Below are positions 20,715 to 28,932 of a DNA stretch of 44,508 nt, piece after piece; positions within the stretch are counted from its first letter, which is position 1, and each line of letters opens with the position of its first letter. The notes below the pieces were generated by a model. The model was given only the letters and a program-made list of their open reading frames with translations. It was not told where the DNA came from and searched no databases. The translations under genes and the position numbers were made by a program. Where the stretch lies: positions 1-44,508 of the forward strand of contig LFSF01000026.1 in NCBI GenBank assembly GCA_001512665.1, in the 5' to 3' direction. Source of the DNA: Clostridiales bacterium DTU073. Its GTDB lineage: Bacteria > Bacillota > Peptococcia > DRI-13 > DTU073.

Positions 20715-21527
20715 CTAATAATCTATTGATTTAAAAATAACATTCACACCGTAGACAATTAAACCTGTTAGATACTCTATCTGTTGATGAATACTTTTTC
20801 TTACTTCTTTAGCCACATCAGGAAGAAAAATTTTGTAACTTGCAGTTAATTCCAACCTCACCGTTACCCCTTCTTCCTGCATATTAACAATTACCCTGTT
20901 TACCTTTGCTACACCGTGAACTTGTACAACAAGATAAGTAACCAGCTGAGAAATAGCAAATTCGGAAATAATCAACTTACCGATTAAACTAAACTTTGGT
21001 CTAATAATCGATTTTTCACTCAAACGTTGACGAGGTTCATTCTTCTTTTTGATAAAATATTTTAACGGATCAACCAAATACCCAGGGAAATCAGCTTTTA
21101 ACTCAATGGTAGGAACGGGTATCACATGCATACCATGACTTGTCCGTAACTCCCTCGCCATATCAATTTCCCGCTTGGTAGCAATATCTTCAATTTTTAT
21201 TATTTTCGTAGGTTGAGGTAACTCTAAAGCAACAGTGATACGCTCCACCATATGGAGCGACGTCCCTAAGATCAAGATTTTGGCGGGCTTTAATTCTGCT
21301 AAACATTCTTTAATTTCCCGTGCATGTTCAACATCATGAAAAATAGCCCTCTTTACAGCTCCAAAGGTTGTTTTTTCGCGTTTTGCCGATTTTCCGGCTA
21401 CTTTACAACCATCCTTAATCAATAACCCATCATCAATAACCGTATCAATACCATGGTCATAAGCTACCGTAATGGCACGATGACTTTTCCCTGTACCACT
21501 GCGTCCAACCAGAGCATAAACCTCCAA
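20715..21527 (-). CDS. P-loop nucleotide-binding domain fused to C-terminal Asp23/Gls24 (DUF322)-like domain
   Basis: N-terminal Walker A GRSGTGKS. The C-terminus (IISEFAISQLVTYLVVQVHGVAKV...VRLELTASYKIFLPDVAKEVRKSIHQQIEYLTGLIVYGVNVIFKSI) follows the Asp23 pattern. Confidence 0.7.
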   Translation of the reverse strand: MEVYALVGRSGTGKSHRAITVAYDHGIDTVIDDGLLIKDGCKVAGKSAKREKTTFGAVKRAIFHDVEHAREIKECLAELKPAKILILGTSLHMVERITVALELPQPTKIIKIEDIATKREIDMARELRTSHGMHVIPVPTIELKADFPGYLVDPLKYFIKKKNEPRQRLSEKSIIRPKFSLIGKLIISEFAISQLVTYLVVQVHGVAKVNRVIVNMQEEGVTVRLELTASYKIFLPDVAKEVRKSIHQQIEYLTGLIVYGVNVIFKSIDY

Positions 21528-21660
21528 ACCCGTCTCACCTACTATCTACTTAGATATTGTCTATAACGATTATATCATATCACTATTAAATCTGATTTGC
21601 GATATAATACTATAAGTGAATAAAATTATGTTGAGTAAATAAAGGAGGTTACCATACCTT

Positions 21661-22734
21661 ATGAAATACCTAAACATCATTAAAACAATGACTATGGCTC
21701 ACGGTCCTTCCGGATTTGAAGAAAACGTTAGAGAACAAATTAAAGAATACCTGGCAGGTAAGGCGGAGTTTACACAGGATAACTTAGGAAGCCTGATTTG
21801 TAAAAAAGAAGGAACAAGTTCCTCACCCAAAATTATGATCGCCGGTCATATGGATGAAATCGGCTTCATGGTAAACAGTATTACAAAAAACGGTTATGTT
21901 AAATTTATCCCACTGGGAGGATGGCGCGACCAAGTCCTCTTAGCTCAAAAAGTAATCATTAAAACAAAAAATGGGGATGTAACCGGAATTATAGGTTCAG
22001 TACCTCCGCACGTTCTGTCCGCCAAAGATAAAAACAAAGTTGTAGAAAAAAAAGATATGTTTATTGATGTCGGAGCTAAAGACCGAGAAGAAGCTCAGGA
22101 TATTATGGGTATCCTGCCGGGAGATCCCATCGTCCCGGATAGTACCTTCCATGTTTTAGGCGAAAAAAAGATTATGGCTAAAGCTATTGACAATCGGGTA
22201 GGTTGTTGCCTTTTTATGAATCTTATTGAAGAATTATGGGGCAAAGTACATAACAATACTGTTTATGGGGTAGGCACAGTGCAGGAAGAAGTTGGCCTGC
22301 GTGGAGCCGGTACTTCAGCTCATATCATCAAACCTGATATCTGTCTAACTATTGATGTAACAATTGCCACTGACATGCCGGGTTTAGAAAAAGAAGAACC
22401 AGAAATAAAATTAGGAAACGGACCTGTACTCACCCTTGCTGATGCAACGGTAATAGGCAACAGGAAATTACGTAATTTTGTCATTGATACAGCAAAAGGA
22501 AAAAATCTACCTCTACAATTTAATACAATGATGGGCGGCGGTACAGATGGTGGAGCTATCCATAAAACCGGGCCCGGTGTACCTACTGTTGTGCTTAGTA
22601 TCCCAACTCGTTATATCCATAGTCATTACAGCATCTTTGATTATGATGATTATGAAACTGCCCTGCAACTTTTATTAAGCCTGGTTAAAGGGTTGGACCA
22701 AAAAACCGTCGACAGTATCAAGAATCCGCTATAG
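21661..22734 (+). CDS. M42-family metallopeptidase (glutamyl aminopeptidase/endoglucanase-like)
   Basis: Metal-site motifs GHMDEIGFMV, KAIDNRVGC, TVQEEVGLRGA, GGGTDGGAIH; RBS aaaggaggt upstream. Confidence 0.95.
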   Translation: MKYLNIIKTMTMAHGPSGFEENVREQIKEYLAGKAEFTQDNLGSLICKKEGTSSSPKIMIAGHMDEIGFMVNSITKNGYVKFIPLGGWRDQVLLAQKVIIKTKNGDVTGIIGSVPPHVLSAKDKNKVVEKKDMFIDVGAKDREEAQDIMGILPGDPIVPDSTFHVLGEKKIMAKAIDNRVGCCLFMNLIEELWGKVHNNTVYGVGTVQEEVGLRGAGTSAHIIKPDICLTIDVTIATDMPGLEKEEPEIKLGNGPVLTLADATVIGNRKLRNFVIDTAKGKNLPLQFNTMMGGGTDGGAIHKTGPGVPTVVLSIPTRYIHSHYSIFDYDDYETALQLLLSLVKGLDQKTVDSIKNPL

Positions 22735-22760
22735 GCAAACACTGATTAGTAAACTAAATA

Positions 22761-22806
22761 AAAAGAGTCGCCAGACAACCGCAAGTTGTTCAGACGACTC
22801 TTTTTT
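22761..22806. terminator. Bidirectional Rho-independent terminator between convergent genes
   Basis: AAAAGAGTCG ... CGACTCTTTT stem with interior GACAAC/GTTGTT pairing and loop GCAA; A tract on one side and T tract on the other. Confidence 0.85.
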
Positions 22807-22834
22807 AGTCACATTATCCTTTGTCTAAAATATT

Positions 22835-24049
22835 TTAATCCCCGGAAACCCAAGTGCTCACTTGACTTCCCTTTTCCAATTGTAAACCATCAAGATAAAA
22901 AACAGTAGGATTAGTAAAATTATCTAAAGTGATCTGCAAAGATAAATTTTCACTTGATTTTATGGGTGTAAAGGTTACTGCTTGCCTTTCCCATTCTCCG
23001 GTAGCCTTGAAATTAAGTACCCCTCCAGTAGGATATGTTTTATTATCTTGATCATAAACTACCGCTCTGAGTGGAGTGCCGACAGGTGCTTTAACATAAA
23101 AAGAGAACGTCAGCGGACCGGTTAAACCCTCGCCTTGATATACTGTATTTACACCCTGCCAAGCATTATATCCTATTGTTGTGACTTGCAAGCTGCTCTT
23201 TCCCTGCCATTTTTCGGAGGTCGTTTTGTTAAGTTTTGCTCCGGCATATGTATTAAATCCGGTATTTGAAAAGCCTGTTAAATCCTGTTCAACATTACTC
23301 TGATTAGCTGTTAATAAATTCTTAGTTTCTTGGATTAGATTAGATTCAACAATCTTATTATTATTTACATTAACTTTAATTTCAATCTCCATTCCCGTCT
23401 TTAAACCGTTAGGAACATTATTTGCAGTAAAATATGCTGAGAATAATCCTTCGGAGTTTTTCACGGTAATCCAAGTATTATTACCGATTTTTTCTACAAG
23501 GCGTACAGTTCCTGTATAGATAACCTCATCCTCACGGACATCCTTACCCTCATCCTTATCTTCATCTTTATCTTTGTCTGCATCTGCATTCTGTGAACAT
23601 TCATAATTTCTCAAAACACACAAGAATTCCATAAAGGTCACCTGTTTATTAGGCTGAAAAACAATTTTGCCATTGGGCAGAGTTTTATACAAATCCTCCA
23701 TTATTTCCTCACTGACCACAAAACATACCGCTTTTCTGTATTTTTCAGGTATGGCCTTGTAATCATTAATCTTTTTACTAATCTCCTTACTTTCTTTAAA
23801 CTTCTTAAAATTAGCATCCTTTTGTGCGATAATCGCTGCCAATTGTGCTCTGGTAAGCTTAAAGCCTTTATTAAAATCCGGCTTAATTTTACCAAAATCC
23901 CGAACACAATTATTTACTACCATCTTTTTACTCTGACCTTGATTCGACTGCTTTTTTTGCTTGTGATTATCTGCCCAAGCATTTTGCGGAAGCAAAATTC
24001 CTCCACAAAGTAAAGAAAACACCAACAAAAAACTTAATATTTTACGCAT
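22835..24049 (-). CDS. Secreted protein: signal peptide, SLH-like N-terminal region, acidic low-complexity linker, C-terminal CBM-like beta-sandwich
   Basis: MRKILSFLLVFSLLCGGILLPQNAWA signal peptide; GFKLTRAQLAAIIAQ segment; DADKDKDEDKDEGKD linker; C-terminal ...KWQGKSSLQVTTIG...FYLDGLQLEKGSQVSTWV resembles a carbohydrate-binding module. Confidence 0.65.
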   Translation of the reverse strand: MRKILSFLLVFSLLCGGILLPQNAWADNHKQKKQSNQGQSKKMVVNNCVRDFGKIKPDFNKGFKLTRAQLAAIIAQKDANFKKFKESKEISKKINDYKAIPEKYRKAVCFVVSEEIMEDLYKTLPNGKIVFQPNKQVTFMEFLCVLRNYECSQNADADKDKDEDKDEGKDVREDEVIYTGTVRLVEKIGNNTWITVKNSEGLFSAYFTANNVPNGLKTGMEIEIKVNVNNNKIVESNLIQETKNLLTANQSNVEQDLTGFSNTGFNTYAGAKLNKTTSEKWQGKSSLQVTTIGYNAWQGVNTVYQGEGLTGPLTFSFYVKAPVGTPLRAVVYDQDNKTYPTGGVLNFKATGEWERQAVTFTPIKSSENLSLQITLDNFTNPTVFYLDGLQLEKGSQVSTWVSGD

Positions 24050-24059
24050 TTAATCAATC

Positions 24060-24115
24060 CCCCCTGTTTTATTATCATTAATAGTTTTCGACTATAAAAA
24101 TGAATTATCAGGGGG
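24060..24115 (-). promoter_or_regulatory. Candidate SD-sequestering hairpin in the 5' leader of the secreted-protein gene
   Basis: Minus strand CCCCCTG ... CAGGGGG enclosing ATAGT-CGAAA-ACTAT; the 3' arm is the AGGGGGG Shine-Dalgarno sequence 9 nt before ATG at 24049. Confidence 0.5.
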
Positions 24116-24168
24116 TACCATTCCTACTTTTTTAATAAGATATTAATTTAATCATAAATTATCTTTGA

Positions 24169-24197
24169 TTGACAGTAAGAAAGATTTATTATAAAAT
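24169..24197 (+). promoter_or_regulatory. Sigma-A-type promoter TTGACA-N17-TAAAAT upstream of the MetF-like gene
   Basis: -35 TTGACA at 24169-24174, 17-nt spacer, -10 TAAAAT at 24192-24197. Confidence 0.75.
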
Positions 24198-24231
24198 GCA
24201 AATAATTCCAACAAGTAAGGAGTTTTCTTTT

Positions 24232-25110
24232 ATGTCGATTAAAGATCTTTTTACTCAGAAGAAACGCCCGATTCTTTCCTTTGAAATTTTTCCACCAAAA
24301 AAAGACAGTCCTATTGAGACCGTCTTTACAACAATTGCTGAGCTGAAAAATCTTAACCCGGATTTTATCAGCGTTACCTATGGAGCCGGAGGTAGTAGTA
24401 AAGATCGAACTGTAGAAATTGCCTCCCTCATCAAACATCAATACGGAATTGAATCTTTAGCCCACTTAACCTGTATTTCTTCCACGAAAGAGGAAATCGA
24501 TGAAATCCTCACCACTTTAAAAAATAATCAACTGGAAAATGTTCTTGCACTTAGAGGAGATCTGCCTCAGGATCCGAATTTTAAATTCCCTACACCACTC
24601 CATTACCGTTATGCTAAAGATCTCATCTCCCATATCAAAGAAAAAAACTACTTCAGTATTAGTGCCGCTTGTTACCCGGAAGGCCATATTGAATGTGCTA
24701 GTTTAACTCAAGATATCGAATATTTGAAAGAGAAAATCGCTGCCGGAGTGGATTTACTAATTACGCAATTATTTTTTGATAATGAGAAATTATATAATTT
24801 TCTAGATAAAATACGGAAAGCCGGGATAAATGTTCCTGTCACAGCGGGGATTATGCCTTTATTTAATAAAAAGCAACTTGCACACTGTCTCTCTCTCAGT
24901 AATGCTACTTTACCTAAAAAATTTACACAGATTTTACATCAATACGGAAACAATGAAGAAGCACTGCATGAAGCAGGAATTGAGTACGCCACAAACCAAA
25001 TTACCGAGCTTTTAGACTGGGGTATTGACGGTATCCATCTTTATTCGATGAACCGAGCTCAAACAATCCAAAAAATTGTAAAAAACATCAGCCCAAAATT
25101 ACCTGGCTAA
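24232..25110 (+). CDS. metF: Methylenetetrahydrofolate reductase family protein
   Basis: ILSFEIFPPKKDSPIETV, DFISVTYGAGGSSKDRT, LALRGDLPQD. Start placed at ATG 24232, after the SD-like taaggag and downstream of the promoter; the ORF track start at 24169 overlaps the -35. Confidence 0.9.
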   Translation: MSIKDLFTQKKRPILSFEIFPPKKDSPIETVFTTIAELKNLNPDFISVTYGAGGSSKDRTVEIASLIKHQYGIESLAHLTCISSTKEEIDEILTTLKNNQLENVLALRGDLPQDPNFKFPTPLHYRYAKDLISHIKEKNYFSISAACYPEGHIECASLTQDIEYLKEKIAAGVDLLITQLFFDNEKLYNFLDKIRKAGINVPVTAGIMPLFNKKQLAHCLSLSNATLPKKFTQILHQYGNNEEALHEAGIEYATNQITELLDWGIDGIHLYSMNRAQTIQKIVKNISPKLPG

Positions 25111-26139
25111 AAATATTCGCCGTAATAAACTCCACTTTGTCAGGATTAAACTCGCTACATAAGATAAAGAAATAGTAAACAAAAAGCCAAATAAATAGAA
25201 GAAATGACTGCTGGTAACATAACCCGCCGCCTGCCATAAATATTGCCACACAGCAAGGAAAAAAGGATGAATTAAATATATCGCAAAAGAGTGTTTGCCA
25301 AAACTCTGCCAAAAAGTCCTTTGTTTCTGTAAAGAATAAAGCCAGATACTGACAGAAGCAGCCAGAACAAAGAAATGATAACTTCCATAAAAGATGGTTA
25401 ACCCTACAGGAGCACCCATCCTCAACCGGATATTAATAGTAATAAAAAGTGCCGCCAAAGCAAGATGCAACATCCAGAAATAGCGTTTATACGGCCACAA
25501 AACCGTTTTCACCCGCTGATAGTTTAAACCCAGCCAACTGCCGATGATAAAAACAGAAAGATAACTTCCCAATAAATTAGCCGGATGAGGATATAACTGA
25601 TAAATCCAGATTTTATTCAAATAATAAAAACCAGCTTGCAAAATTACTGTGAGAACAAATACATAGATAAATTTCATTTTTTGTAAAAGGATTTTAAAGA
25701 ATGGTAACAACAAATATAGCTGCATAATTATTAACAGAAAATAAAGATGATAAAAAGCTGTACCGTTCAGCAGTTCTTTCCCTAAAAAGCTCCAGGATAA
25801 CATAGAACTATCCCGATATAATACAAGCTTTAGGACTATGTATAAAAAGGACCAAAGTAAATACGGAAAAACTACCCCCCGCATTCTTTTCCGATAAAAT
25901 AAAGACAGGGGGGTTTTTTCTTCTTGGCTTAATTTCCAACTTAAAACCACACTACTGATAAAAAGAAAAAGTGGGACGGCAAATTGTAAAAAACTATTAA
26001 CGATATTATAACTAAAATAACTAATACTCCCAGATGTATAAGTAATCGTTGCTCCGGCCGTTACATGAATAATTACTACTGCCAGAATCGCTATCCCACG
26101 CATATTCTCAAATTCAAATAATTTATTAGCCATCCTCAT
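25099..26139 (-). CDS. Acyltransferase family 3 membrane protein
   Basis: About 10 TM helices; N-terminal FENMRGIAILAVVIIHVTAG with the conserved R and H of acyltransferase-3 proteins. Confidence 0.85.
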   Translation of the reverse strand: MRMANKLFEFENMRGIAILAVVIIHVTAGATITYTSGSISYFSYNIVNSFLQFAVPLFLFISSVVLSWKLSQEEKTPLSLFYRKRMRGVVFPYLLWSFLYIVLKLVLYRDSSMLSWSFLGKELLNGTAFYHLYFLLIIMQLYLLLPFFKILLQKMKFIYVFVLTVILQAGFYYLNKIWIYQLYPHPANLLGSYLSVFIIGSWLGLNYQRVKTVLWPYKRYFWMLHLALAALFITINIRLRMGAPVGLTIFYGSYHFFVLAASVSIWLYSLQKQRTFWQSFGKHSFAIYLIHPFFLAVWQYLWQAAGYVTSSHFFYLFGFLFTISLSYVASLILTKWSLLRRIFLAR

Positions 26140-26191
26140 ACCGGCCTTTCATTTTTCCTATAAATAAACATCATTATTTAGCTTAATCAAC

Positions 26192-26533
26192 TTATTCTTT
26201 CTCAAAAGGTTTAAATTCAAGTCCATCAATAATAATCTTTTGGATGTCTTCCATGATTTTAGCCATCTTATACTCAGCTTCCAAATATTCGCTTACGGTA
26301 GGATGTAATCTAATTAACTCCACCATTTTTTCATATTCCTGCTTCTTTTCTACTGGTATTTCTTTTCCCTGCATCTGCATAGATTGAATTTCAAAGCGTT
26401 TTACATGAAAATCCTGTAGAACCTTCTGACTTTCACTATTTTTCTCCAGCTTCTCCCTGGCTGCTTTAAGTTCGCGAAATTCAGGACTAGCCTTGATGTC
26501 ACGTACTAATTCATGTACCTTATCATAGATCAT
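26192..26533 (-). CDS. YlbF/YmcA (DUF964) family regulator
   Basis: Short helical protein; KVHELVRDIKASPEFRELKAAREKLEKNSESQKVLQDF pattern. Confidence 0.85.
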   Translation of the reverse strand: MIYDKVHELVRDIKASPEFRELKAAREKLEKNSESQKVLQDFHVKRFEIQSMQMQGKEIPVEKKQEYEKMVELIRLHPTVSEYLEAEYKMAKIMEDIQKIIIDGLEFKPFEKE

Positions 26534-26583
26534 TAATATCTTCCTCCCCTTTCCTTTTATTTACACTATCACGACTAATAAAA

Positions 26584-26605
26584 AAGGCACCGGTATAAGT
26601 GCCTT
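26584..26605 (-). terminator. Rho-independent terminator after the GNAT gene
   Basis: Minus strand AAGGCAC-ttataccg-GTGCCTT followed by TTTTT. Confidence 0.8.
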
Positions 26606-26615
26606 CCCTTTACGT

Positions 26616-27200
26616 CTATTTATTATTAGGATATCTTCTTTTCCATTTCGGAACAATCGGCAAGGCCTCATATTCTTCTTTTAAAAGCCCTAATATCCAT
26701 AAATCAACATATTTACCTTCCACAAAAACCTGTTTACGCATTTTACCTTCCGAAATAAAACCAAAACTAATAGCACTCCGTAAACTTAAACCATTATTAT
26801 CATTAATAGAATAATACGCTTTTTCCAAACCTAATTCATAATAAACAAGCTCTAAAAGCAAAATCAAAATATCTACACCATAACCGGCTAAACGAAGTTC
26901 TTTTTCCCCAATACCTAAAATTATTTCCGCATTACCATTACGCCGATCAATATTACGTAGCCCGGCCAAACCAATGGGACGCCTATCGTACTTCCTTTCC
27001 ACCATATAAATTACTTTGTCTACACGTGGATCTTTGATGTTTCCACTAGAACCGGCAATCTCCTGCTTAATAGACTCCAGTTCTACACTGGCATACTCGT
27101 TATACCCTAAACGAAAATTTCGATCTACATACCATTTCTGCAAAGTCTCCGCATCACCGGGTTCTAACGGACGAAAAATAATTTTTCTACCCTTTAACAT
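26616..27200 (-). CDS. GNAT-family N-acetyltransferase
   Basis: Acetyltransferase fold pattern (IIFRPLEPGDAETLQKWYVDRNF...GLEKAYYSINDNNGLSLRSAISFGFISEGKMRKQVFVEGKYVDLWILGLL). Confidence 0.88.
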   Translation of the reverse strand: MLKGRKIIFRPLEPGDAETLQKWYVDRNFRLGYNEYASVELESIKQEIAGSSGNIKDPRVDKVIYMVERKYDRRPIGLAGLRNIDRRNGNAEIILGIGEKELRLAGYGVDILILLLELVYYELGLEKAYYSINDNNGLSLRSAISFGFISEGKMRKQVFVEGKYVDLWILGLLKEEYEALPIVPKWKRRYPNNK

Positions 27201-27286
27201 AATCCCACCCCATTACAAGAAACTCTTTCCAGCAAACCTGTCTGCCTAATCTTATTATGCCTATTACTTACACATAGTTCAAGAGT

Positions 27287-28468
27287 CTAAATTTGTTTTG
27301 CGTGTTTATAAATAAATATCCCAGAAAGTATTTTCGGAGCAAAGAATGTGGACTTTTCCGGCATAACAATATTAGCATCATTAATCCCCGCATTTGCTAC
27401 AGCAATTAATTCCTCAACTGAAACAGGAGCCAAGGCTACAGCTAAATCATACTTTCCGGAATTAACACATTCCTTCATTTTCTCCAACTCATTCTCAGCA
27501 TAATAATCAAAATAAGCTGAGTCAGTGATCATCTCATGTGTCAAACCTAAATGAGGATATAGTTCCTTTTCCAGAATACTGCAATCCAAACAACCCACCA
27601 CATCATCAGGTACATTTTGTGCTTTTAACAAATAAGTACCTTCTCGTGTATAGATGGCAAAAGAATGCTTCGGTGGTGTTTTAAATTGCTCAACCTTAAT
27701 CAAGGGCAGTTTATCTTTGATGGCGGCAAATTTTACTAATCCGTTAATAACTCGATTGTATGCCCAAATTCTGGCATCTGTACTTTCACAAAGATAGGCC
27801 AAACAATGTGTCTGTTTACTTAAAAGACTAGCATGATAACGATGGTGTCCATCCGCAATATATAAAGGCTTAGAAGCAAGTATTTTTTTCAGTTGCTGTC
27901 CTTCTTTACTGTTCTCCTCTATTCTGAATATCCTGTTTTTAATACCATGTAATTCTGAAGCTTGAGCAAAATCAGAACAAAACTCATATTCTACAGGATA
28001 TTTCTGCACAACTTCATCAAGCAGTGCTCTAAGTGGAGCCTGCGTAAGTAGAAATACCGGTTCAAAAGTATAGCCGGTTTTTTCTCTTAACGCAATTCTC
28101 CCTTTTACCTTATCATCAAAAGTCTTTTCATGCCGGATAATTTGTCCTTCCTGATAATCAACTACTTCTACGGCAGCAAAAACACCTCTTCTTATCTCTT
28201 GTCCATAAAGCTGTTCATAAACATAAAAACAGGGGATCAGATCCTCTTGCAGTAGACCTTCTCCTATTAATCTGTTTAAAGCTTTTACCGGTTCCCGACC
28301 TAAAGTAATGTGATATAAAGAATCTTCATTTTGTTGTAAAAAAGATTCCAAGTGTGAACCCGCTTTGATCACATCATAGGGAGGACAAGTTATTCTTTCA
28401 ATACTTTCCCGGACCGGTCTTAATCCGGTTAGTCCTTTAATCTCAGCCATATTTTTTATTACCTCCAA
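27287..28468 (-). CDS. DUF1015 family protein
   Basis: LRPVRESIERITCPPYDVI and YIADGHHRYHASL motifs, diagnostic of DUF1015. Confidence 0.9.
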   Translation of the reverse strand: MEVIKNMAEIKGLTGLRPVRESIERITCPPYDVIKAGSHLESFLQQNEDSLYHITLGREPVKALNRLIGEGLLQEDLIPCFYVYEQLYGQEIRRGVFAAVEVVDYQEGQIIRHEKTFDDKVKGRIALREKTGYTFEPVFLLTQAPLRALLDEVVQKYPVEYEFCSDFAQASELHGIKNRIFRIEENSKEGQQLKKILASKPLYIADGHHRYHASLLSKQTHCLAYLCESTDARIWAYNRVINGLVKFAAIKDKLPLIKVEQFKTPPKHSFAIYTREGTYLLKAQNVPDDVVGCLDCSILEKELYPHLGLTHEMITDSAYFDYYAENELEKMKECVNSGKYDLAVALAPVSVEELIAVANAGINDANIVMPEKSTFFAPKILSGIFIYKHAKQI

Positions 28469-28646
28469 AAATTATTGGCAATACTATGCCTAAAACAACT
28501 TATGTGAAACCTGTATTGTTTATTATATCAAATGTGACAGAATAAGTAGATATAAAATCCTCTCTAATCCTAATTTTTTAATTTTAATGAGGATATCTGC
28601 CAGTTTTTACGTTATAATAGTGATGAACTTACTAAGGAGGTGTACT

Positions 28647-28847
28647 ATGAACATAACTAAAGAAATGTCCATCACTGAGATAGTCCAAAAATATCCCAAA
28701 ACTATCGAAGTCTTTATGCGACACGGAATGGGATGTCTCGGTTGTGCTGCAGCCCGTTTTGAAAATGTAGCACAAGGAGCGGCTGCTCATGGTGTTGATG
28801 TGGACAACCTAATTGCTGCTTTAAATAAAGCTATAGAGGAAGAATAG
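28647..28847 (+). CDS. DUF1858 domain protein (small CxxC protein, ScdA N-terminal-like)
   Basis: MNITKEMSITEIVQKYPKTIEVFMRHGMGCLGCAAARFENVAQGAAAHGVD; start at 28647 after the SD aaggaggtg. Confidence 0.9.
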   Translation: MNITKEMSITEIVQKYPKTIEVFMRHGMGCLGCAAARFENVAQGAAAHGVDVDNLIAALNKAIEEE

Positions 28848-28853
28848 AATAAT

Positions 28854-28889
28854 AAAAAAATGCTGCTTTAAGATTTAGCAGCATTTTTT
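28854..28889 (+). terminator. Rho-independent terminator after the DUF1858 gene
   Basis: AAAAATGCTGC-tttaagattta-GCAGCATTTTTT. Confidence 0.88.
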
Positions 28890-28932
28890 ATTTTAAACTT
28901 TATCCTAATCGAGTCAACTTTTCTGTCATAAT

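Noticed and set aside
23540-23590. Repeat/CRISPR-like periodicity in the gene for the secreted protein
   Set aside because: It is the low-complexity Asp/Lys/Glu linker coding sequence, not spaced repeats.
24169-24231. ORF-track start of the MetF-like gene at 24169 (TTG)
   Set aside because: This overlaps the -35 element TTGACA. ATG at 24232 has an SD and aligns with the usual MetF N-terminus.
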